NCBI GenBank assembly: GCA_036009105.1
Contig: DASYMJ010000187.1
Span: 1 to 6,781 of the forward strand
DNA: 6,781 nucleotides
From: JAFAVZ01 sp036009105
GTDB taxonomy: Bacteria; Acidobacteriota; Thermoanaerobaculia; Gp7-AA8
Direction: 5' to 3'
Both the position numbers and the translations under genes were made by a program. The notes below the pieces were generated by a model. The model ran no database searches, was not told the origin of the DNA, and worked only from the letters and a program-made list of their open reading frames with translations. Below are positions 1-5,196 of the stretch, in pieces; positions within the stretch are counted from its first letter, which is position 1, and every line of letters starts with the position of its first letter.

Positions 1-9
1 ATGGATGCT

Positions 10-29
10 GGCCGGCTGGAGAGCCGGCC
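10..29 (-). terminator. Hairpin downstream of rplT, possible terminator
   Basis: A perfect 8-bp inverted repeat, GGCCGGCT and AGCCGGCC around a 4-nt loop, lies about 30 nt past the rplT stop codon. Read on the minus strand it is not followed by a clear T-run, so it is not a textbook intrinsic terminator. It may be a Rho-assisted or weak terminator, or an intercistronic mRNA structure before a further gene (in many bacteria pheST follows rplT, but that would lie outside the window). Confidence 0.4.
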
Positions 30-57
30 CTACGATAAAGGATGCAATCGGCTCCGC

Positions 58-420
58 TTATTTGGCGGGGAGGGCGGCGCGGGCGCTGCCGACGAGCGCC
101 GTAAACGCGGCGGCGTCGTGGACGGCGAGGTCGGCCAGCACCTTGCGGTCGAGATCGTTGCCCGCGGCCTTGAGGCCGGCGATGAGCTGCGAATACGAGA
201 TGCCGTTCTGGCGCGCGGCGGCGTTGATGCGCGTGATCCAGAGCTTGCGGAACTCGCCCTTGCGATCCTTACGGCCGGTGAACGCGAAGTTCAGGCTCTT
301 CTCCACGGCCTGTTTCGCGATGCGGTGGCCGCGCGACTTCATCCCGTAGTAGCCCTTGGCCAGCTTCAGGATCTTTGCGCGGCGGTTCTTTCTTTTGGGT
401 CCCCGTTTGACTCTCGGCAT
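58..420 (-). CDS. rplT: 50S ribosomal protein L20
   Basis: This 120-residue protein is full length for L20, an early-assembly protein that binds 23S rRNA in the large subunit. It shows the usual arrangement: a very basic N-terminal extension (MPRVKRGPKRKNRRAK, then LAKGYYG), the central helical part with AKQAVEKSLNFAF and RKLWITRINAAAR, and the C-terminal segment LDRKVLADLAVHD. The ATG is preceded by a strong GAGGAG Shine-Dalgarno. It is the last visible gene of the thrS-infC-rpmI-rplT operon, 85 nt after rpmI. In Escherichia coli and Bacillus subtilis L20 represses this operon through mRNA binding. I could not identify an L20-mimic site here with confidence, although the rpmI-rplT gap contains a 6-bp inverted repeat. 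Identification by sequence is near certain. Confidence 0.98.
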   Translation of the reverse strand: MPRVKRGPKRKNRRAKILKLAKGYYGMKSRGHRIAKQAVEKSLNFAFTGRKDRKGEFRKLWITRINAAARQNGISYSQLIAGLKAAGNDLDRKVLADLAVHDAAAFTALVGSARAALPAK

Positions 421-451
421 GTTCTCTCCTCGTTTGTTTTCTTTCGAGCGG

Positions 452-480
452 CCGGGTCAGGAGGGGGTGGTGTAACCCGG
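452..480 (-). promoter_or_regulatory. Inverted repeat in the rpmI-rplT gap
   Basis: CCGGGT and ACCCGG form a perfect 6-bp stem with a 17-nt loop, located 32 nt before the rplT start codon. It could be an intercistronic mRNA structure affecting rplT translation or a processing site. The stem is short and the loop large, so it may also be chance in GC-rich DNA. Confidence 0.25.
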
Positions 481-505
481 GACGCGCTCCGTGTGGGGAA
501 GAGCG

Positions 506-703
506 TCAGAGGTACGGAATCATCCGTTCGACGGTCTTCTTGTTCGCCTTCGAGACTTCCGTCTCCGACGCCAGCGCCGCCTTACGGCCGGGCGACTTCT
601 TGGTCAGGATGTGGGAGTGGAAGGCGTGGTTGCGAACGATCTTGCCGCTTCCGGTCTTCTTGAACCGCTTGGCGGCGCCACGATGCGTCTTCATTTTCGG
701 CAT
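506..703 (-). CDS. rpmI: 50S ribosomal protein L35
   Basis: A 65-residue, highly basic protein that matches L35 along its whole length: the N-terminus MPKMKTHRGAAKRFKKTGSG is the family signature, followed by the conserved AFHSHILTKKSPGRK segment and a C-terminus ending in MIPYL. L35 is a small component of the 50S subunit. The ATG is preceded by AGGAG with a 7-nt spacer. It lies 108 nt after infC, and that gap carries the word-repeat hairpin described separately, and 85 nt before rplT. The gene order infC-rpmI-rplT is the widely conserved one, so identity and context agree. Confidence 0.98.
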   Translation of the reverse strand: MPKMKTHRGAAKRFKKTGSGKIVRNHAFHSHILTKKSPGRKAALASETEVSKANKKTVERMIPYL

Positions 704-749
704 AGCTCGGCTCCTAACAGGGTCACTTTTCAGTGTATTCCGAGGGTTT

Positions 750-806
750 GGTATCAGTTGTCGGTTGTCAGTCGAGCTGCCGTACGGACAACTGACAACT
801 GATAAC
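750..806. repeat. Imperfect hairpin built of a repeated TCAGTTG-type word
   Basis: The 23-nt arms 750-772 and 784-806 are inverted copies matching at 20 of 23 positions, with an 11-nt loop. Each arm itself contains the word (T)CAGTTG/CGGTTG twice in tandem. It begins 5 nt after the infC stop codon (minus strand) and precedes rpmI by about 47 nt. No T-run follows on the minus strand, so it is not an obvious terminator. Its internal repetition resembles the elements at 1408-1480 and 5969-6016. Confidence 0.75.
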
Positions 807-811
807 TCGCC

Positions 812-1366
<555 letters not shown>

Positions 1367-1369
<3 letters not shown>

Positions 1370-1381
1370 ACTGTTCCTCCT
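1367..1381 (-). promoter_or_regulatory. infC ribosome-binding site with AUU start codon
   Basis: On the minus strand AGGAGG (1381-1376) is followed by AACAGT and then ATT (1369-1367). The Shine-Dalgarno is perfect and ideally spaced for ATT as initiator. This site decides the infC start and implies IF-3 autoregulation by start-codon discrimination. Confidence 0.82.
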
Positions 1382-1407
1382 GTTGTGCTGTTGCGCCTGA
1401 ATGTTCA

Positions 1408-1480
1408 AGCGATCAGCGGTCGGCGATCAGCGATCGGGAGAACCATTCCCCTGATCGCTGGCCGCTGATCGCCGATCGCT
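1408..1480. repeat. Long imperfect hairpin built of GCGATCAGC-type words
   Basis: Arms 1408-1438 and about 1449-1480 are inverted copies matching at 25 of 31 aligned positions, with a loop of about 10 nt. All differences are transitions. Each arm is made of two or three copies of a GCGATC(A/G)GC word. It fills most of the 138-nt thrS-infC gap. On the plus strand a run of five T follows the right arm, but no plus-strand gene ends here, so the T-run is more likely incidental. On the minus strand, the direction of transcription, no T-run follows, which would allow read-through to infC. Confidence 0.75.
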
Positions 1481-1507
1481 TTTTGCGGGCAATCTACGAA
1501 TAATGCC

Positions 1508-3421
1508 TTACAAAGTCAACGAGCGTGAACCGATCAAAGTCTTTGCCCGCTCGATCAATTCCTCCACCGCCACCGCTCCCTGATCCCCTCCCGTCCGCTT
1601 CCGCAGCGAGACCGTCCCTGCCGCCGCCTCCTTCTCGCCGACGATCAGCATGTACGGCACCTTCTTCAGCTGCGCCTCCCGGATCTTCGCCCCCAGCTTC
1701 TCGTTCGAGCCGTCCACCGTCACGCGCAGCCCGGCCGCGCGCAGCTTCGCCGCCACCCCATCCGCGTAGTCGAGGAACTTCTCGGACAGCGGCAGCACCG
1801 ACAGCTGCACCGGCGCCAGCCAGAGCGGGAACGCGCCGGCGAAGTGCTCGGTGATGATGCCGATGAAGCGCTCCAGCGAGCCGAGGATGGCGCGGTGGAT
1901 CATCACCGGGCGGTGCTCCTTGCCGTCCACTCCGATGTACTCCAGCTGGAAGCGCTCCGGCTGCCCGTAGTCGAGCTGGATAGTCCCCAGCTGCCACGGC
2001 CGGCCGATGGCGTCCGTCACCTGGAAGTCGAGCTTCGGTCCGTAGAACGCGCCGTCGCCGTGGTTGATGCGGTACTCGAGGCCCGCCTTCTTCAGCGCCT
2101 CTTCCAGCGCCGCCTCCGCCGCGTCCCACACCTGGTCCGCCCCGATCCGCTTGGCCGGCCGGGTGGATAGCGCGATGCGTACCTCTTCGAAGCCGAAGGT
2201 GTCGTAGATCTCCTTGATCAGCCTCAGCTCGCGCTCGATCTCCGCCTGGATCTGCTCCGGCGTGACGAAGAGGTGCGCGTCATCCTGGGCGAACGACCGC
2301 ACGCGCGCCAGACCATGCGTCACGCCGCTCCGCTCGTAGCGATGCAGGCGCGCAAAGTCGGCGTAGCGGATGGGGAGGTCGCGGTAGGAGCGCCTCTCCA
2401 TGGCGTAGATCTGGGTGTGGCCGGGGCAGTTCATCGGCTTCACGCCGTACTCCCGCTCATCCACCTCGGAGAAGAACATGTTCTCCTGGTAGTTGTCGTA
2501 GTGGCCCGAGATCTTGAAGAGCTCGGTGTCCCAGATCAGGGGGGTGATCACCTCGCCGTAGCCGTCGCGGCGATAGAAGGCGCGGACGAAGTCGATGAGG
2601 GTGTTGTAGATGACCGCCCCTTTGGGAAGGAAGATCGGCATGGCCGGCGCGAACTGGGAGAAGTGGAAGAGCTCCAGCTCCCGCCCCAACTTGCGGTGGT
2701 CGCGGGCGCGCGCCTCCTCGATGCCTTTGAGGTACTTCTCGAGCTCCTTCTGGTCGCTCCAGGCGGTGCCGTAGATGCGCTGGAGCATCGCGTTGCGCTC
2801 GTCGCCGCGCCAGTACGCGCCGGCCACGGAAGTCAGCCTGAAGGCGCCGAGGCGGCCGGTGGAGGGGACGTGCGGGCCGCGGCAGAGGTCGAACCACTCG
2901 CCCTGGCGGTACATGGAGAGCGGCTCGTCGCCGGGGATGCCCTCGATAATCTCCACCTTGAACTTCTCGCCGAGGTTGCTGAACGTCTTGATCGCCTCCT
3001 CGCGGCTCAGTTCCTCGCGGCGGATGGGGAGGTCGCGCTTGACGATCTCCTGCATCTTCTCCTCGATGGCGCGCAGGTCGTCCTCGGTGAAGGGGCGGGA
3101 GGTGGCGAAGTCGTAATAGAAGCCGTTCTCGATGACGGGCCCGATGGTGACCTGCGTGCCGGGGAAGAGCTCCTGCACGGCCATGGCCATGAGGTGGGCG
3201 GTGGAGTGGCGGATGGTGTCGAGGCCGGCCTCGCTGTTGGGGGTGACGATCTCGATCTTCGCGCCGTCGGGAACAGGCGCGTAGACGTCGACGGCTTTGC
3301 CGTTGATCCGGCCGGCGATGGCGTCCTTGGCCAGACGCCTGCCGATGGAGGCGGCGACGTCGGCGACGGTCGCGCCGTCGGGGACTTCTCGGATGGAGCC
3401 GTCAGGGAGCTGAACGTTCAT
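1508..3421 (-). CDS. thrS: Threonyl-tRNA synthetase
   Basis: Class II aminoacyl-tRNA synthetase that charges tRNA-Thr and edits mischarged Ser-tRNA-Thr in the cytoplasm. It has 637 residues, the usual bacterial length. Domains: N-terminal TGS domain (about 1-61); editing domain (about 62-225) with the HxxxH motif at His72/His76 and the conserved Cys180 in DLCRGPHVP; catalytic core (about 240-535) with the zinc ligands Cys332 (MNCPGH), His383 (QDDAH) and His509 (MIHRA), and motif 2 around RYERSG...GLARVRSFAQDDAH; C-terminal anticodon-binding domain (about 536-637). The start at 3421 is chosen because MNVQLPDGS is the expected TGS start and a GAGAGG Shine-Dalgarno lies about 9 nt upstream. A longer frame to 3622 is rejected because it would run through the attenuator. 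First structural gene of the operon, preceded by a threonine leader peptide and terminator. Confidence 0.98.
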   Translation of the reverse strand: MNVQLPDGSIREVPDGATVADVAASIGRRLAKDAIAGRINGKAVDVYAPVPDGAKIEIVTPNSEAGLDTIRHSTAHLMAMAVQELFPGTQVTIGPVIENGFYYDFATSRPFTEDDLRAIEEKMQEIVKRDLPIRREELSREEAIKTFSNLGEKFKVEIIEGIPGDEPLSMYRQGEWFDLCRGPHVPSTGRLGAFRLTSVAGAYWRGDERNAMLQRIYGTAWSDQKELEKYLKGIEEARARDHRKLGRELELFHFSQFAPAMPIFLPKGAVIYNTLIDFVRAFYRRDGYGEVITPLIWDTELFKISGHYDNYQENMFFSEVDEREYGVKPMNCPGHTQIYAMERRSYRDLPIRYADFARLHRYERSGVTHGLARVRSFAQDDAHLFVTPEQIQAEIERELRLIKEIYDTFGFEEVRIALSTRPAKRIGADQVWDAAEAALEEALKKAGLEYRINHGDGAFYGPKLDFQVTDAIGRPWQLGTIQLDYGQPERFQLEYIGVDGKEHRPVMIHRAILGSLERFIGIITEHFAGAFPLWLAPVQLSVLPLSEKFLDYADGVAAKLRAAGLRVTVDGSNEKLGAKIREAQLKKVPYMLIVGEKEAAAGTVSLRKRTGGDQGAVAVEELIERAKTLIGSRSLTL

Positions 3422-3436
3422 GGTGGGTTGCCTCTC

Positions 3437-3466
3437 AAAAACAAAAACAGGGCCGAACGGCCCTGT
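3437..3466 (-). terminator. Intrinsic terminator (attenuator) in the thrS leader
   Basis: On the minus strand ACAGGGCCGTTCGGCCCTGT forms a perfect 8-bp GC-rich stem with a 4-nt loop, extendable by a G-U and an A-U pair, followed directly by TTTTTGTTTTT. It ends 15 nt before the thrS ATG, so it cannot end an upstream gene: none is transcribed in this direction between the promoter and thrS except the leader ORF. This position is diagnostic of a conditional terminator. The 5' arm (CAGGGC, 3465-3460) can instead pair with GCCCTG at 3510-3505 within the leader ORF. Confidence 0.9.
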
Positions 3467-3510
3467 CTGGTGATCTATCTGTTCTGGCGACGATGCATCA
3501 GCGGCAGGGC
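3460..3510 (-). promoter_or_regulatory. Candidate antiterminator stem of the thrS attenuator
   Basis: GCCCTG in leader codons 17-19 (3510-3505) is exactly complementary to CAGGGC (3465-3460) in the terminator 5' arm. Further in, TGAT (3500-3497, containing the leader stop) can pair with ATCA just before the terminator, extending the alternative stem after an internal loop. A ribosome that reaches the stop codon would cover GCCCTG and favour the terminator. One stalled on the earlier threonine codons would leave it free. The pairing is seen in the sequence; the switching is inferred. Confidence 0.65.
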
Positions 3511-3560
3511 GGAGCGAGGTCCGTCGTTCGCGTTCGTGCCGTCGTCGTGGTGCGCAACAT
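3498..3560 (-). CDS. Threonine-rich leader peptide of thrS
   Basis: A 20-codon ORF, MLRTTTTARTRTTDLAPPCR, followed by TGA. Seven of 20 codons are threonine (positions 4-7, 10, 12, 13; six ACG and one ACC), including a run of four. It lies between a promoter and an intrinsic terminator just upstream of the threonyl-tRNA synthetase gene. The amino acid matches the enzyme's substrate, which is the hallmark of ribosome-mediated attenuation as in thrL or pheM of enteric bacteria. The peptide itself probably has no function beyond sensing Thr-tRNA charging. No Shine-Dalgarno precedes the ATG; the promoter position suggests a leaderless or nearly leaderless message. Some threonine bias could come from GC-rich ACG runs, but the full arrangement makes chance unlikely. 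Confidence 0.82.
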   Translation of the reverse strand: MLRTTTTARTRTTDLAPPCR

Positions 3561-3569
3561 AGGCGGCGG

Positions 3570-3578
3570 AGTATAGCA
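3570..3578 (-). promoter_or_regulatory. Extended -10 promoter of the thrS operon
   Basis: Minus-strand TGCTATACT fits the extended -10 consensus (TGnTATAAT, five of six in the hexamer). No good -35 box lies at 16-18 nt spacing, which is normal for extended -10 promoters. The expected transcription start, about 7 nt downstream near 3563, falls only a few bases before the leader-peptide ATG at 3560. Confidence 0.6.
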
Positions 3579-3615
3579 GATGGTGAAACGAACGCTCCCC
3601 GTCCCTCACTACACG

Positions 3616-3644
3616 ATGACAATCCCTCGCCGGAGCCTTACATT
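3616..3644 (+). promoter_or_regulatory. Possible promoter of the protease operon
   Basis: ATGACA (3616-3621) resembles a -35 box (five of six to TTGACA). After exactly 17 nt comes TACATT (3639-3644), a weak -10 (four of six). It faces away from the thrS promoter, giving a divergent arrangement with about 40 nt between them, and would leave a 5' leader of about 40 nt before the protease start codon. Confidence 0.4.
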
Positions 3645-3690
3645 ACGAGCCTGCATCCAACCAAAGCGGTACCAACCGGAGGACCCCTTC

Positions 3691-4866
3691 ATGTCCCACG
3701 TTCATGACGTCTTCTGCACCATCCTGCCGCCGCACATCCTCAAGCACATGGCCACGGTGGGCGACAAGGAGATCTGCGACAACGCCTATCGCTCCATGGA
3801 AGCAGCCGCGGCCGCACGCGGCCAGCGCGCCACCATCGGGCCGATGGCCGCACTGCTTTCCGTCTCACCCGGCGAGAAGCGCCGCACGGTGTTCGACGCG
3901 AAGAATGCGCAGCAGCTGCCCGGCAAGCTCGTGCGCGGCGAGTCGGACAAGGCGGGGAAGGACGTAACGGTCAACGAGGCCTTCGACGGCGCCGGCGCCA
4001 CGTACGACTTCTACCGCACCGTGTACGGCCGCAATTCGGTGGACGGCAACGGCATGCGTCTCGACTCCACGGTCCACTACGGGCGCAACTTCGACAACGC
4101 GTTCTGGAACGGCATGCAGATGGTGTACGGCGACGGCGACGGCCGCATCTTCAACCGCTTCACGCTGTGCATCGACGTCATCGGCCACGAGCTGACCCAC
4201 GGCGTGGTGCAGTTCTCGGGCGGCCTGGTCTACCAGGACCAGTCGGGCGCGCTCAATGAGCACTTCGCGGACGTCTTCGGCTCGCTGGTCAAGCAGTACC
4301 AGAAGAAGCAGACCGCCGACAAGGCGGACTGGCTGATCGGCGAGGGGCTGCTGGCCAAGGGCATCAAGGGCATCGCCCTCCGCTCGCTCAAGTCGCCCGG
4401 CACCGCCTACAATGATCCGATGCTGGGCCGCGACCCGCAGCCCTCGCACATGAGGAACTTGCTTCGCACCGACGACGACAACGGCGGCGTGCACATCAAC
4501 TCCGGCATCCCGAACAAGGCGTTCCAGACGCTGGCCGCGACCCTGGGCGGCTTCGCCTGGGAGAAGGCGGGACGGATCTGGTACCAGACGCTGACCCGGG
4601 GCCTGACCCCCAACGCCACGTTCCAGCAGTGCGCGGAGGCCACGTTCGAGGCCGCCGGGACGCTGTTCGGCGCCGGCAAGGCCGAGCAGCTGGCCGTCCG
4701 CCAGGCCTGGCAGGCGGTGGGGCTGGATGTAGTCAAGGGGCAGGTCGTGGTGGCCGGGCCGAAGCTGACCGTGAAGGACGCCGCTTCGGCGCCCGCGCCG
4801 TCCGCGCCCGCCGCGGCGGCGGTCGCCGCGAAGCCGAAGGCGCGCGCCAAGAGGTCCACCCGGTGA
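3691..4866 (+). CDS. Protealysin-like M4 metalloprotease (short propeptide)
   Basis: A thermolysin-family (M4) zinc endopeptidase of 391 residues. The active-site elements are present: HELTH at 166-170 (zinc ligands His166 and His170, catalytic Glu167), the third ligand Glu190 in GALNEHFAD, and DNGGVHINSGIPN with His268, the equivalent of thermolysin His231. The N-terminus lacks a signal peptide and carries a short propeptide of about 50 residues with CTILPPHIL. This corresponds to the conserved PPL-type motif of protealysin-like enzymes, which blocks the active site in the precursor. The start at 3691 is set by GGAGG 8 nt upstream. The catalytic domain ends near WQAVGL (about 345). After it comes an unusual tail, rich in Ala and Pro (about 364-380) and then basic (KPKARAKRSTR). 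Its stop overlaps the emfourin-like gene by 4 nt. Probably cytoplasmic, or released by a non-Sec route; the substrate is unknown. Confidence 0.95.
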   Translation: MSHVHDVFCTILPPHILKHMATVGDKEICDNAYRSMEAAAAARGQRATIGPMAALLSVSPGEKRRTVFDAKNAQQLPGKLVRGESDKAGKDVTVNEAFDGAGATYDFYRTVYGRNSVDGNGMRLDSTVHYGRNFDNAFWNGMQMVYGDGDGRIFNRFTLCIDVIGHELTHGVVQFSGGLVYQDQSGALNEHFADVFGSLVKQYQKKQTADKADWLIGEGLLAKGIKGIALRSLKSPGTAYNDPMLGRDPQPSHMRNLLRTDDDNGGVHINSGIPNKAFQTLAATLGGFAWEKAGRIWYQTLTRGLTPNATFQQCAEATFEAAGTLFGAGKAEQLAVRQAWQAVGLDVVKGQVVVAGPKLTVKDAASAPAPSAPAAAAVAAKPKARAKRSTR

Positions 4867-5165
4867 AGGTGTCGTTCAAACGGACCGGCGGTTTCGCGGG
4901 TTTGTCGCTCCTGTCGGAGATCGACTGCGCGCATCTGCCGCCGGCCAAGTGCAAAGAGATCGAACAGCTGGTCGGCCTGCTCCGTGCGGCCGGCCAGCCC
5001 TCGGCCAAGCCGTCCGCCAACGCCATCCCGGACGCCTTCCAGTACGAGGTGACGGTCGCGGACGACCACGGCGAGCACAAGTTCCGGGCCGGCGATACGG
5101 AGATGTCGGACGAGCTGCAGAAGGTGGTGGACTGGCTGACCCATCACAGAACGCAGGCCGGCTAA
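4863..5165 (+). CDS. Emfourin-like inhibitor of M4 proteases
   Basis: A 100-residue protein starting at GTG within the GTGA overlap with the protease stop codon and preceded by AAGAGG at 8-nt spacing, so the two are almost certainly translationally coupled. I recognise it as emfourin-like from three features: the N-terminal beta-strand signature MKVSFKRTGGFAG, the central DAFQYEVTV strand followed by a short charged turn, and the C-terminal helix ELQKVVDWL. Emfourin is encoded next to protealysin in Serratia and inhibits it tightly, so the adjacency supports the family call. No signal peptide or membrane segment is seen. The likely job is to keep the co-produced protease silent in the cytoplasm. 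Residues 42-57, between strands, are rich in Ala, Pro and Ser and may be a flexible loop. Family assignment is from remembered motifs, not a database search. Confidence 0.82.
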   Translation: MKVSFKRTGGFAGLSLLSEIDCAHLPPAKCKEIEQLVGLLRAAGQPSAKPSANAIPDAFQYEVTVADDHGEHKFRAGDTEMSDELQKVVDWLTHHRTQAG

Positions 5166-5177
5166 CCGGCCGGCCTG
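5154..5177 (+). promoter_or_regulatory. Hairpin spanning the emfourin stop codon
   Basis: CAGGCCGG (5154-5161) and CCGGCCTG (5170-5177) are perfect inverted copies; an alternative register gives GGCCGG-CTAA-CCGGCC with the stop codon in the loop. No T-run follows. It lies 19 nt upstream of the next start codon, which has no clear Shine-Dalgarno. It may lower or couple expression of the downstream gene, or act as a weak terminator or processing site. Confidence 0.4.
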
Positions 5178-5196
5178 GGGCTCCGTCCAAGCCTCC

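Noticed and set aside
1370..1408. TTG at 1408 as infC start
   Set aside because: No Shine-Dalgarno precedes it, the added 13 residues are not IF-3-like, and they encode the AGGAGG serving the ATT codon.
1408..1480. A CRISPR-like or tandem repeat array
   Set aside because: The repeated words are 7-9 nt with no spacers of uniform size, and the arrangement is a hairpin rather than an array.
1408..1485. Intrinsic terminator on the plus strand (hairpin plus five T)
   Set aside because: No plus-strand gene precedes it; all genes around are on the minus strand, where no T-run follows the stem.
3437..3560. T-box riboswitch upstream of thrS
   Set aside because: A terminator is present but no T-box consensus (AGGGUGGNACCGCG-like) or Stem I specifier region was found; the Thr-rich ORF explains the region better.
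2273..3562. A long open frame on the plus strand opposite thrS, and similar ones opposite the proteases (for example 3865-4494 and 4876-5877, minus)
   Set aside because: They lie antisense to certain genes, have low-complexity Ala/Arg/Gly/Val/Asp composition typical of GC-rich shadow frames, and match no recognisable family.
3422..3622. An in-frame N-terminal extension of thrS of 67 residues
   Set aside because: It would translate through the terminator and promoter region, its sequence is unrelated to known ThrRS N-termini, and the ATG at 3421 starts exactly at the TGS domain with a Shine-Dalgarno.
3580..3690. Upstream in-frame start of the first protease at 3580
   Set aside because: It would overlap the divergent promoters, lacks a Shine-Dalgarno, and adds 37 residues not seen in protealysin-like propeptides; ATG 3691 has GGAGG at ideal spacing.
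3691..3760. A Sec signal peptide on the first protease
   Set aside because: The N-terminus has no hydrophobic core behind basic residues; it matches the short protealysin-type propeptide instead.
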